The notes beneath the pieces are model-generated. The model saw only the letters and a program-made list of their open reading frames with translations. It did not search any database and was not told where the DNA came from. A stretch of DNA of 64,000 nucleotides from DATDAH01 sp036525535 (GTDB lineage Bacteria; Actinomycetota; Acidimicrobiia; Acidimicrobiales; DATDAH01). Positions 35,350 to 43,850 of the stretch are shown one piece after another (the first letter of the stretch is position 1; each line of letters starts with the position of its first letter). The stretch is taken from NCBI GenBank assembly GCA_036525535.1, contig DATDAH010000244.1, positions 1 to 64,000 of the forward strand. The letters run 5' to 3'. The translations under genes and the position numbers were made by a program.

Positions 35350-36294
35350 TCAGGGGTCGAGCTCGGGGACGACCAACCCTTCCGGGAGTTGGCCGCCGGC
35401 GGCGATCCAGTCCATGACCACCTGGGGGGCCTCGTCGGGGTTGTAGCAGTCCTCTTCGTAGGACCACTGGTCGTCGCCGGCGTAGTGGAGGACGACGCAG
35501 GCGGGGAACTCGTAGGTCGTGTCGCCGCCGGTGGGGTCGGGCAGGCGGTTGCCGGCGACGAAGACCACCCGGTTGCCGTCGATGCCGTACCAGTGGGTCG
35601 GGAAGTCCATCTCGGGGAAGGGCTGCATGACCCCGACGATCCAGTCCTTGATCTCCGCCCGGCCGTTGAAGCGACCGTAGTGGTGCTCGTAGTAGCGGGC
35701 GTCCTCGACGAACTGCTTGGACCAGGTCTCCCAGTCGCCGGTCTCCACCGCCTGACGGCCCCGCTCGACGTAGCGCTGGAAGGCGGCCTCGACCTCGCTG
35801 TGCTCGTGCTCGGGCGGGCGGGGCAGGGGCGCCCAGTCCTCGGGGGCGACGAGCTCGTCGTTCTCCGACGTCTCCTTGGAGCCCCCGGCCCGGTACCAGT
35901 TGCCGACCGCCCGGTTGGCGTCGGCCGGGTTGTAGAAGTCCTCTTCGCGGGACCACGTCCCGTCACCGGCGTAGTCGATGAGGCTGATGTTGGGGAAGGA
36001 GTAGAAGGCGTCGCCGCCGGCCGGGTCAGGCAGGTGGTTCCAGATGTAGAACGCCACCCGGTCGCCCTCGATCACGTGCCAGTCCACCGAGAAGGTCATG
36101 TTCGGGAACGGCGCCATGGCGTCCACGATCCAGTCGTGGATCGCCGGCTGGCCGTGGAAGACCCCCAGGTTGTGCTCGATGTACTGGGCGTCGTCGGTGA
36201 ACAGCGCGGCCCAGGCCGGCCAGTCCCGGTTCTCGACCCCTCGACGGATGAACTCGGCGAACGCTTCCTCGACTTCTTCCCGCGGGTGTGCCAT
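35350..36294 (-). CDS. Tandem SnoaL-like (NTF2-fold) protein
   Basis: 314 residues made of two SnoaL-like domains, roughly 1-140 and 165-310. Each has the same order: an RGVENRDWPAWAALF / RGRQAVETGDWETWSKQF helix, DAQYIEHNLGVFHG / DARYYEHHYGRFNG, DWIVDAMAPFPNM / DWIVGVMQPFPEM, and LPDPAGGDAFYSFPNIS / LPDPTGGDTTYEFPACV. This is an internal duplication. Such domains act as small-molecule isomerases, cyclases or dehydratases. A TACCTT hexamer eight bases upstream supports the ATG. Confidence 0.85.
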   Translation of the reverse strand: MAHPREEVEEAFAEFIRRGVENRDWPAWAALFTDDAQYIEHNLGVFHGQPAIHDWIVDAMAPFPNMTFSVDWHVIEGDRVAFYIWNHLPDPAGGDAFYSFPNISLIDYAGDGTWSREEDFYNPADANRAVGNWYRAGGSKETSENDELVAPEDWAPLPRPPEHEHSEVEAAFQRYVERGRQAVETGDWETWSKQFVEDARYYEHHYGRFNGRAEIKDWIVGVMQPFPEMDFPTHWYGIDGNRVVFVAGNRLPDPTGGDTTYEFPACVVLHYAGDDQWSYEEDCYNPDEAPQVVMDWIAAGGQLPEGLVVPELDP

Positions 36295-36302
36295 GCGCGG
36301 CG

Positions 36303-36308
36303 AAGGTA
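36303..36308 (-). promoter_or_regulatory. Leaderless-type -10 element of the tandem SnoaL gene
   Basis: TACCTT on the minus strand, eight bases before the ATG at 36294. Confidence 0.45.
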
Positions 36309-36323
36309 ATGCACGCTGAGCCG

Positions 36324-36329
36324 TACGCT
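36324..36329 (+). promoter_or_regulatory. Leaderless-type -10 element of the 36338 SDR
   Basis: TACGCT eight bases before the GTG. Confidence 0.5.
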
Positions 36330-36337
36330 CTCCGCCC

Positions 36338-37123
36338 GTGCAGCTGGTCGGGAAGGTCGTGGTCATCACGGGCGGTGGCAACGGCATCGGGGCGGCGATG
36401 GCCCGACGCTTCGCCGAGGAGGGTCCGGCGGCCGTGGTGGTGGCGGACATCGACGGTGACGCGGCCGCCGCGGTGGCCGACGAGATCGGCGGCCGGCCCG
36501 TCACCGTCGACGTGGCCGACGAGGCCCAGGTGCAGGAGCTGGTCGCCTCGACCCTGCGGGACCACGGCCGGATCGACCTGTTCTGTGCCAATGCCGGCGT
36601 GGGCGCCTTCGGCGGGGTCGAGGTCCCCGACGAGGCCTGGCAGCGCTCCTGGGCCGTCAACGTCATGGCCCACGTCTACGCCGCCCGGGCCCTGCTCCCG
36701 GACTGGCTGGAGCGGGACGAGGGCTACCTCCTCCACACCGCGTCGGCCGCCGGCCTCCTGACCAACATCGGCGCCGCGCCCTACTCGGTGTCCAAGCACG
36801 CCGTGGTGGGACTGGCCGAATGGCTGTCCATGACCCACGGCGGCGGTGGGGTGCGCTTCTCCTGCCTGTGCCCCATGGGCGTGCGCACCAACATGGTCGC
36901 CGGGGGCAAGGACGTCGCGGCCGGAGCGGTGGTCATCAACCAGGGCCTGATCGAGCCCGAGGAGTGTGCCGAGGCGGCCGTGGACGGCCTGGCCAATGAG
37001 CGCTTCCTGATCCTGCCCCACCCCGAGGTGGCCGAGTTCGTGCTCCGCAAGGCGACCGACCACGACCGCTGGTTGGCCGGGATGCGCCGACTGCAGGCGA
37101 CCATCGAGGGAGGCCTGTCGTGA
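36338..37123 (+). CDS. Classical SDR oxidoreductase
   Basis: 261 residues. TGGGNGIG cofactor motif, ADIDGD acidic residue after strand 2 (suggesting NAD over NADP), CANAGVGAFGG, and the Ser/Tyr/Lys triad in HTASAAGLLTNIGAAPYSVSKHAV. The C-terminus (LPHPEVAEFVLRKATDHDRWLAGMRRLQ) is typical of a group of actinobacterial SDRs with unknown substrates. Its TGA overlaps the next GTG in a GTGA. Confidence 0.87.
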   Translation: MQLVGKVVVITGGGNGIGAAMARRFAEEGPAAVVVADIDGDAAAAVADEIGGRPVTVDVADEAQVQELVASTLRDHGRIDLFCANAGVGAFGGVEVPDEAWQRSWAVNVMAHVYAARALLPDWLERDEGYLLHTASAAGLLTNIGAAPYSVSKHAVVGLAEWLSMTHGGGGVRFSCLCPMGVRTNMVAGGKDVAAGAVVINQGLIEPEECAEAAVDGLANERFLILPHPEVAEFVLRKATDHDRWLAGMRRLQATIEGGLS

Positions 37124-39057
37124 GGCAGGCCAAGAAGCTCTTGGGCGTCCTGTTCCCGCTTTTGCTCATCGGCGGTTTCGCGATCATCGGTGCCCTCTCG
37201 GGCGACGTCGACGACGGCTCCGGCTCCGACAAGTCGTTCGACCTCGAGTCGATCGACGTGAACAGCGCGCTGCGCCGTGACGGTGTCCTCCTCGTGCGCG
37301 AGGAGGTGACCTACGACTTCGACGGCACGTTCAACGTCGGCACCCGCGACTTCGACGCCGGGCCCTGGGCCATCACCGACATCCGGGCCTACGAGGACGA
37401 CCAGCCGTTGGACACCATCACCAACACGCCCACCCTGTTCGAGTGGGACATCTCCGCCGCCTCGGGCACCCACACCTACGAGCTGCGCTACGAGGTCCGC
37501 GACGCCGTCATCGCCTGGCCCGATGTGGTCGAGCTGAACTGGCAGTGGGTGGGCCGCGACGTGCCCGTCGGCGTGGACCACCACGAGGTGACGCTGCGCG
37601 TCCCCGGCGACGGCGAGGGCGTCCGGGCCTGGGCCCATGGCCCCCTCAACGGCACCATCGACGTCGACGGTCGCGTCGTGCACACCGACATCGACGACCT
37701 CGCCTCGTACACCTTCCTCGAGACCCGGGTCATCGCCCCCCGCAGCCGTTTCGCGGAAGGGCTGCCCGAGGGTCGGGTGGGTGCCACCGAGCCTGGCGAC
37801 TACGACACCTCCTGTGACCTCTACCGCCAGGCCCTGGAGACCGACGGTTCGCTGACCGCTCGCGAGATCCGCCGCCTGGTGGCCGACTACCCGCCCTGCG
37901 CCGACCTCCCGCCGGTCGAAACGGCACCGCAGCAGGAGCGGATCGTCGCTGAGGAGACGGCCCTGGCCGAGGAGGCCAATCGGGCCCGGGCCGAGTTCGA
38001 AGCGGAGCAACAGGAGAAGGAGGACCGGCGGCGGTCGCTGACCCTTGCCGCACCGTTCCTGATCGGCGGCGTCCTCTTGCTGGCCTGGGTGGTCTGGCGC
38101 AAGTGGGGCAAGGAGCCGGACCTGACCGCCGAGATCGACTACTGGCGGGAGGTCCCCGACGACCCACCGGCGGTGGCCATCGCCCTGCAGGACTGGGGCT
38201 ACGTCGACACCGACGCCTTCTCCGCGACCGTCGTCGACCTCGCCCAGCGGGGCTACCTCACGATCGAGGAGACCAACCGGGACCACAGGTTCATCGCCAC
38301 CGACAAGTCCCGCGACGGCCTGATCGAGTTCGAGCGGATGACCATGACCCGGCTCTTCGAGAACGGCGACGAGTCGAGCCAGAAGCAGCTCACGAGCTGG
38401 GCCAAAGCGCACCGGACCGACGCCGCCTCCTGGCTGAGCTCGTTCACGAACGCCGTGCAGAGGACCTACCGGGCCAAGGGCTACCAGGTGCGGGGCCAAG
38501 CCACGGGCTGGATCCTCTACGGGTTGCTCATCGGTGGGCTCGGCCTCTTCGCCGCCGCCGCCCTCGCCAACGAAGCCTTCGCCGCCGGCGGTGCCGCCAT
38601 CGGCGCGGCGGTCGTCCTGTTGGCCTGCATGGTGCTGCTCCGGCGGCGGACGGTGGCGGGGGCCCAGCGCTACGCCGAGTGGAACGGCCTCAAGAAGTTC
38701 TTGAAGGACTTCTCCCAGCTCCAGGACGCCCCGTCAGGGCACATGGCGCTCTACGAGCGCTACCTCGTCGCCGCCGTCACCCTCGGCGTGGCCGACGAGC
38801 TGGTCGATGCCCTGCGGGTCCGCATCCCGGAGATCGCGAACGATCCGACGTTCGCCACCTGGTACGTCGGCAGTCGCACGGCGACCGGTTTCGGCTCGTT
38901 CAGCTCCCTGGGGGACTTCAGCTCCGGCCTGTCGGCCGCGACGGCGTCCTCCTTCCGACCCCCGTCCTCCTCCGGCTCGTCCGGCGGCGGCGGGGGCGGC
39001 GGGTTCTCCGGTGGCGGCGGTGGGGGTGGCGGCGGTGGCGGCTTCGGCGCCCGCTGA
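37120..39057 (+). CDS. DUF2207-family membrane protein
   Basis: 645 residues: N-terminal membrane segment (LLGVLFPLLLIGGFAIIGAL), extracytoplasmic domain (about 40-295) starting FDLESIDVNSALRRDGVLLVREEVTYDF, a central membrane helix (about 305-325) with the conserved WRKWGKEP after it, cytoplasmic domain, two more membrane helices (about 465-510), and a C-terminal Ser/Gly-rich tail ending GGGGGGFGAR. Family function unknown, though many genomes place it near LemA; here LemA is 20 kb away. Couples to the SDR by GTGA. Confidence 0.85.
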   Translation: MRQAKKLLGVLFPLLLIGGFAIIGALSGDVDDGSGSDKSFDLESIDVNSALRRDGVLLVREEVTYDFDGTFNVGTRDFDAGPWAITDIRAYEDDQPLDTITNTPTLFEWDISAASGTHTYELRYEVRDAVIAWPDVVELNWQWVGRDVPVGVDHHEVTLRVPGDGEGVRAWAHGPLNGTIDVDGRVVHTDIDDLASYTFLETRVIAPRSRFAEGLPEGRVGATEPGDYDTSCDLYRQALETDGSLTAREIRRLVADYPPCADLPPVETAPQQERIVAEETALAEEANRARAEFEAEQQEKEDRRRSLTLAAPFLIGGVLLLAWVVWRKWGKEPDLTAEIDYWREVPDDPPAVAIALQDWGYVDTDAFSATVVDLAQRGYLTIEETNRDHRFIATDKSRDGLIEFERMTMTRLFENGDESSQKQLTSWAKAHRTDAASWLSSFTNAVQRTYRAKGYQVRGQATGWILYGLLIGGLGLFAAAALANEAFAAGGAAIGAAVVLLACMVLLRRRTVAGAQRYAEWNGLKKFLKDFSQLQDAPSGHMALYERYLVAAVTLGVADELVDALRVRIPEIANDPTFATWYVGSRTATGFGSFSSLGDFSSGLSAATASSFRPPSSSGSSGGGGGGGFSGGGGGGGGGGGFGAR

Positions 39058-39099
39058 CCCGGGCGGCCCAGGAACCTTCGGCAGGGATCGACGTCGACG

Positions 39100-40203
39100 G
39101 TGACTGGCGCCGAAGGATCGGGGGATGTCGGTGACCCGACCCTCGCGGTCTACGAGGCGCGGGCTGCGGACTGGGCCGCGGAACACACGGCCGCACACCC
39201 GAAGCGCGCCTCGGCGCTGGCGGCCCGCTCAGGTGACGGCCCGGTCGTCGACCTCGGTTGCGGCCCCGGCTGGCACCTGCCGCACCTCGGGCCGGACGCC
39301 ATCGCCCTCGACGGGGCCCGGGCGATGCTCGACCTCGTCCCCGGTTACGCGCCGGTCCCGCGGGTCCAGGCCCGGCTGGAGGCCCTCCCGCTCCGCCGGG
39401 GCGCCTTGGGCGGGGCGTGGGCAGCCAAGTCCTATGTCCACCTCGGCCGGTCCGACGTCCCGCTGGCGCTCGCCGACCTCCACCGGGCCTTGGCCGTCGG
39501 GGCGCCGGCCGACCTGACCCTCTTCGGCGGTGACGTCGACGCGCACGCCTTCGCCGACGACCCGTTCGCCGGACGCCGCTTCTCGGGCTGGCCCGAGACG
39601 ATGCTGCGCGATGTGCTCGTCGGGGGTGGGTTCACGGTCGATGACGTGGAGGTCGAGCCCCGCTCCGACGGCATCCCCTACCTGCTCGCCTCCGTACGCC
39701 GGGCGCGGACGCTGCCCGACACGGTCGGAGCGGGCATGCGCCTGCTGGTGTGCGGTCTGAACCCGAGCGTCTACTCCGCGGACGTGGGGACGGGCTTCGC
39801 CCGACCGGGCAACCGCTACTGGCCGGCCGCCCTCGCCGCCGGCCTGGTCAGCCGCGACCGGGACGCCCGCCACGCCCTCGTCGCCCACGGGATCGGCATG
39901 ACGGACCTGGTCAAGCGGGCCACACCCCGGGCCGACGCCCTGACCACCGACGAGTACCGCGCCGGCGCCGAGCGGGTCGAGCGGCTGGTCCGGTGGCTCC
40001 AGCCCGGCGCGGTGGTCATGGTCGGCCTCGCCGGTTGGCGGGCCGCCGTCGACCGTAAGGCCGTGGCCGGGATCCAGTCCGAGCCCTTCGGCAACCGGCC
40101 GGTCTACGTCATGCCCAGCACCAGCGGCCTGAACGCCTCCAGCCGCCTCGACGACCTGACCGACCACCTCCGTCAGTCCGCCGCCCTCGCCGATCAGGCG
40201 TAG
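39100..40203 (+). CDS. Methyltransferase-Mug (mismatch-specific uracil-DNA glycosylase) fusion
   Basis: 367 residues in one uninterrupted frame. Residues 1-200: class I methyltransferase with VVDLGCGPG (49-57), DGARAMLDLV and GGDVDAHAF. Residues 213-365: Mug/TDG-type glycosylase with LLVCGLNPSVYSADVGTGFARPGNRYWPAAL (Asn221 in GLNPS at the catalytic GINPG position), GIGMTDLVKRAT and MPSTSGLNASS, the second active-site motif. The substrate of the methyltransferase half is unknown. It could equally be two activities of one repair or modification step or a simple fusion of neighbours. Confidence 0.85.
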   Translation: MTGAEGSGDVGDPTLAVYEARAADWAAEHTAAHPKRASALAARSGDGPVVDLGCGPGWHLPHLGPDAIALDGARAMLDLVPGYAPVPRVQARLEALPLRRGALGGAWAAKSYVHLGRSDVPLALADLHRALAVGAPADLTLFGGDVDAHAFADDPFAGRRFSGWPETMLRDVLVGGGFTVDDVEVEPRSDGIPYLLASVRRARTLPDTVGAGMRLLVCGLNPSVYSADVGTGFARPGNRYWPAALAAGLVSRDRDARHALVAHGIGMTDLVKRATPRADALTTDEYRAGAERVERLVRWLQPGAVVMVGLAGWRAAVDRKAVAGIQSEPFGNRPVYVMPSTSGLNASSRLDDLTDHLRQSAALADQA

Positions 40204-40206
40204 GTT
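40201..40206 (+). promoter_or_regulatory. Leaderless-type -10 element of the 40213 gene
   Basis: TAGGTT six bases before the ATG. Its first three bases are the TAG stop codon of the methyltransferase-Mug gene. Confidence 0.45.
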
Positions 40207-40212
40207 CTGGCC

Positions 40213-41199
40213 ATGCCGCTGCGCCTGGAGCCCGTCGACGAGTACCTGCACGAACTGGGCCCGGAGACCACGTTCAACGAGTCGATGTACTTCAACGTGT
40301 ACGACCCGGCCGAGCAGGTCGGCGGGTTCGTGCGCCTCGGGAACCGGGCCAACGAGGGTTATGCCGAGATGACGACCTGCCTCTATCTGCCTGACGGCCG
40401 GGTCGGCTTCATGTACCACCGGCCCGAGATCAGCGACAACAAGGCCTTCACCGCGGGGGGCATGTCCTTCGAAGTGGTCGAGCCGTTCGAGGAGCTGCGG
40501 GTCGGCTACGAGGGCAAGGTCGTCATGCTCGAGGATCCCCTCGAGATGGCCGACCCCCGCAAGGCGTTCACGGAGAACCCCTACGAGCAGGCCAAGGTCG
40601 AGCTGACCTACACCCGGGTCAGCGATCCCATCGGGGGTGAGCCCACCGAGAACCACGAGCGGGAGGGCGAGGAGTTCGCCAAGGGCCACTACGAGCAGCT
40701 CAACGCCGCCACCGGCACCATCAGCGTGGGTGATCAGGAATGGGCCGTCTCCGGGCACGGCCTGCGGGACCACTCCTGGGGCCCCCGCACGTGGCAGGCC
40801 CCGTGGTACTACCGCTGGCTGACCGCCAACTTCGGCGATGACTTCGGGTTCATGGGCTCCCGCATCGCCCGCCCCGACCGGGAAGGCATGCGGGGTGGGT
40901 TCATCTGGGACGGCGAGCGCATCGTCGGCTGCCACCACCTCGAGATCAGCACCGACTGGACCGAGGCCGGGACCTACCACCGGGCCATCGAAGCCACCCT
41001 GCACCACGCCGAGGGGGCTTTGAAGGTCAAGGGCAAGGTGCTGAACCTGATCCCGCTGCGCAACCGCCGCGACGGCAGGGTCACCCGCATCTCCGAGGGC
41101 CTCACCGAGTGGACCCTGGAGGACGGTCGGGTGGGCTACGGCCTGTCCGAGTACCTCGACCAGATCATCGACGACCAGCCCGTCGGCCTCGCCGAGTAG
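40213..41199 (+). CDS. DUF7064/DUF7065 family protein
   Basis: 328 residues. The lipocalin-like CrtC/tocopherol-cyclase-type fold family is suggested by FNESMYFNVYDPAEQVGGFVRLGNRANEG, the VSGHGLRDHSWGPRTWQAPWYYRWL block (strongly conserved in this family), and GGFIWDGERIVGCHHLEI. The family occurs widely near sterol and acyl-CoA catabolic genes in actinobacteria, but its reaction is unproven. No signal peptide. The next gene is convergent. Confidence 0.75.
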   Translation: MPLRLEPVDEYLHELGPETTFNESMYFNVYDPAEQVGGFVRLGNRANEGYAEMTTCLYLPDGRVGFMYHRPEISDNKAFTAGGMSFEVVEPFEELRVGYEGKVVMLEDPLEMADPRKAFTENPYEQAKVELTYTRVSDPIGGEPTENHEREGEEFAKGHYEQLNAATGTISVGDQEWAVSGHGLRDHSWGPRTWQAPWYYRWLTANFGDDFGFMGSRIARPDREGMRGGFIWDGERIVGCHHLEISTDWTEAGTYHRAIEATLHHAEGALKVKGKVLNLIPLRNRRDGRVTRISEGLTEWTLEDGRVGYGLSEYLDQIIDDQPVGLAE

Positions 41200-41203
41200 C
41201 CGG

Positions 41204-42172
41204 TCAGGCGGCGGCGGGCAGCGCCGGGCTGTCCGGGAGGGGGCGGCCGGCCTTGTCGACATGGCAGAGCCGGCGCCACGGGCCCGGCACCTGGTCCGCC
41301 TCGATGAACCCGGCCGCGACGACGGCGTCCAGGATCGGCCGGCAGGCTTCATAGCGCAGGGCGAGTCGGCGCTCGGAGCGGTTGGCCTTCGCCCAGGTCC
41401 GCAGCGGGGGCAGGCCCACCGTCGCGTAGATGCCCGGGTCGAGCATCGAGTCGAACAACTGGTGGATGCCGAAGGGGACGGTGTGGCGCATCCGCCAGCG
41501 CTCCCACCGGCTGGCCTCCTGCTGCAGCTCGGGCAGGCGCATGCGGGCGAAGGCCAGGTGTCGAGCCTCCTCCTGGCGGTGGTAGCGGTTGACCTCGGCC
41601 AGCAGGCGGTCGGTCTCCGGGTGCTCCGAGGCCAGTTTCTGCATCAGGTCGGGGATCTCCTCGCCGGCCAGGACGAACACGTAGAGCAGCACGTCATGGC
41701 GCATCAGACCGCGCTGGATCTGCTTGCGCACGAACATCGGGAGGCCGTGCAGGAGGAGGCGGGGAGCCGTCGGCCCGATGTGCTCGACCAGGCGCAGGAA
41801 GGCCCGGGAGTGTCGGGTCTCCTCCCCCATCTCGTGCAGGGCGTAGGTGCTGCGGGTGTCGACGATGTGGCGGCTCTCGGCCAGGGCCAGGGCGAAGGCG
41901 GAGATGAGCACGGTCTCGAAGCGGACACCGGACTCCAGGAGCGACGCCACCTCCTCCCGGGAGAGGGTGGCCCGCTGCTCGGGCGTGAGCCCGTACTCGT
42001 CGGGGTCGATGGAGAGCAGGGCGTCGGGAATGAGCTGACCGTCGGCGAGCTCGCCCCAGGCAAAGCGCTCTTCGGGCTCGATGACCCGTCGGACCGAGGC
42101 CGTGTTGAGGCGCTCGACCCGGAGGGTGACGGCATCGTCCCGTTCGGTCGGGTGGGTCACGGTTGCGGCCAT
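41204..42172 (-). CDS. AurF-like diiron oxygenase
   Basis: 322 residues of the p-aminobenzoate N-oxygenase AurF group. Two helix motifs bind the diiron centre: HEMGEETRHSRAF and YHRQEEARHLAFAR (ExxRH pairs), with ALAESRHIVDTRS and AGEEIPDLMQKL between. It would oxidise an amine or a carbon centre using O2. It faces a tetR gene across 57 AT-rich bases and is the probable regulated gene. Confidence 0.82.
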   Translation of the reverse strand: MAATVTHPTERDDAVTLRVERLNTASVRRVIEPEERFAWGELADGQLIPDALLSIDPDEYGLTPEQRATLSREEVASLLESGVRFETVLISAFALALAESRHIVDTRSTYALHEMGEETRHSRAFLRLVEHIGPTAPRLLLHGLPMFVRKQIQRGLMRHDVLLYVFVLAGEEIPDLMQKLASEHPETDRLLAEVNRYHRQEEARHLAFARMRLPELQQEASRWERWRMRHTVPFGIHQLFDSMLDPGIYATVGLPPLRTWAKANRSERRLALRYEACRPILDAVVAAGFIEADQVPGPWRRLCHVDKAGRPLPDSPALPAAA

Positions 42173-42193
42173 GGACCGACGATCGCACGCCGT

Positions 42194-42222
42194 TTCTTAT
42201 AAGTCAATGATTCTTATAGAAT
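42194..42222. promoter_or_regulatory. AT-rich operator/promoter between the AurF-like gene and tetR
   Basis: Two direct copies of TTCTTATA start at 42194 and 42211, 17 bases apart. The second lies within the palindrome ATTCT-TAT-AGAAT (42210-42222), the first contains the perfect palindrome CTTATAAG. TAGAAT (42217-42222) is also the -10 of tetR, seven bases before its GTG, so a bound repressor would block it. Confidence 0.6.
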
Positions 42223-42229
42223 TATTGCC

Positions 42230-42850
42230 GTGACCTCTGCCATAGCATTCGGCGCCATGGACGGGGCGAGGGTGGAGACCAAGGGCGAGCGCACCCGCCG
42301 GCGCCTGCTCGAGCTCGCTGTCGGCCGCTTCGCCGAGGACGGCTACCGGGCGACGTCGGTGTCGGCCATCGCTCGAGAAGCCGGCCTCACCCAGGCCGCG
42401 GTCTACGCCTACTTCGCCAACAAGGAGGCGTTGTTCGAGGCCGCCGTGGACCTCGACGCGGCCGAGCTCATTGCCGGGGCCCGGGCCCAACTGGACGAGG
42501 AGCTCCCGCTGGTCGAGCTGATCCCCGGGCTCCTGCTCCACCTGCGCCTGGGGGTCGAGCACCATCGCCTGGCCCGACGGGTGCTCGCCGGCCAGGAGCC
42601 CGAGGTCATCCATCGCCTCGCCGACCTCCCCGCCCTCCAAGCAATCACCTACGAGCTGGCGGGCCTGCTCCAGGCCGGTCAGGCGCGGGCCGAGGTGGCC
42701 ACCGACGTCGACGCCGCCACGCTGGCCGTCGGCGTGGAGACCGTCGTCCTCGCGCTTCTGATGTCCGCCGTGCAGGTCCCGGGCGAAGCCGACAGCCGGA
42801 TCCCGGGCATCGTCGCCGTCTTCCAAGCTCTCTTCCGCCCCCCGGCCTGA
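42230..42850 (+). CDS. TetR-family transcriptional regulator
   Basis: 206 residues. Helix-turn-helix region: RRRLLELAVGRFAEDGYRATSVSAIAREAGLTQAAVYAYFANKEALFEAAVD (about 25-76), standard for TetR. The C-terminal ligand domain is unassigned. The GTG start follows the TAGAAT -10 by seven bases; an ATG nine codons later is possible. Divergent from the AurF-like gene and likely controls it and itself. Confidence 0.87.
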   Translation: MTSAIAFGAMDGARVETKGERTRRRLLELAVGRFAEDGYRATSVSAIAREAGLTQAAVYAYFANKEALFEAAVDLDAAELIAGARAQLDEELPLVELIPGLLLHLRLGVEHHRLARRVLAGQEPEVIHRLADLPALQAITYELAGLLQAGQARAEVATDVDAATLAVGVETVVLALLMSAVQVPGEADSRIPGIVAVFQALFRPPA

Positions 42851-42878
42851 GCCAGGCTGGGGCAGATCTCCGGCGAGA

Positions 42879-43850
42879 TCAACGGGGGGCCAGGGCCCGA
42901 TAGGCCTCCTGCTGCGAGAGCGCCCCGGGGAACGGCATCAGCGCCACGGCCGTGGTGTCGACGCCGTTGGCCCGGTAGCGCTCGAGGTGCTCCCGACAGG
43001 CCTCCGGCGAGCCGTGCACGATCAGCTGGTCGACCACTTCGTCGGGAATGGCCTCCAGGGCGGCGGCCCGGTCACCTGCCTTCCAGGCGTCCCACATCGG
43101 CGTCAAGGCCTCACCCCGGCCCAGCCACTCGTGGAAGGCGGCATAGACCGGCACGTTCAGGTAGGCGGCGATGGCGAAGCGCCCGGCGGCCCGCATGGCG
43201 TCGGCGTCCTCGGACACGGCGACGAAGATGCGGGCCACGACCTCCTTGTCCTCGCCGAAGGCCTTGACGATGGGCGCGACGGTCGAGACGTCGTCGGCCG
43301 AGAGCCAGTTGACGATGGCGCCGTCACCTTCCCGACCGGCCAGCCGAAGCATCCCCTCCCGAAGGGCGGCGACGAGGATGGGCACGGGCTCGGTGGGGCG
43401 CACCCCCAGCTGGAAGCCGCTCACCGAGAAGGTCTCGTACTCCTTGCGCACCTTCTCGCCGCTGAGGGCGTCCCGCAGGAAGCGGACCACGTCCCGGGTC
43501 CGCTTGTAGGGCTCCTCGAAGGGGATGTCGTTCCAACGTTCGACGATGACGTTGGACGAGCTGCCCACGCCGAGCACGAAGCGACCCGGGGCGGCCTGCG
43601 CCACCGAGCCCACCGTCTGGGCCAGGCAGCCCGGGCCCCGGGTGTAGGCGGGGACGATGGCCGTTCCCAACCGGAGCTCCGGAGCCCAGACCGACGCCAG
43701 GGTCAGGGGGGTGAAGGCATCGGCCCCGTCGGCCTCGCTGGACCAGACGTCGGTGTACCCGAGGTCGACCAGCTCCCGGAACCAGTCCCGCTGCTCGCCC
43801 AACGGCAACCCGGCGAAGGGGACGGTCATGCCATAGCGAGTCGTGCTCAT
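42879..43850 (-). CDS. LLM-class F420-dependent oxidoreductase
   Basis: 323 residues. YTDVWSSEADGADAFTPLTLASVW, LRLGTAIVPAYTRGPGCLAQTVGSVAQAAPGRFVLGVGSSSNVIVERWNDIPFEEPYKRTRDVV and PILVAALREGMLRLAGREGDGAIVNWLSADD are the family blocks. Its ATG overlaps the thioesterase stop in an ATGA, so the two are coupled. Resembles the 34303 protein. Confidence 0.87.
   Translation of the reverse strand: MSTTRYGMTVPFAGLPLGEQRDWFRELVDLGYTDVWSSEADGADAFTPLTLASVWAPELRLGTAIVPAYTRGPGCLAQTVGSVAQAAPGRFVLGVGSSSNVIVERWNDIPFEEPYKRTRDVVRFLRDALSGEKVRKEYETFSVSGFQLGVRPTEPVPILVAALREGMLRLAGREGDGAIVNWLSADDVSTVAPIVKAFGEDKEVVARIFVAVSEDADAMRAAGRFAIAAYLNVPVYAAFHEWLGRGEALTPMWDAWKAGDRAAALEAIPDEVVDQLIVHGSPEACREHLERYRANGVDTTAVALMPFPGALSQQEAYRALAPR

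Noticed and set aside
38969..39057. Gly/Ser repeats at the end of the DUF2207 gene as a tandem DNA repeat
   Set aside because: It encodes the Gly-rich tail common to this protein family and does not extend outside the gene.
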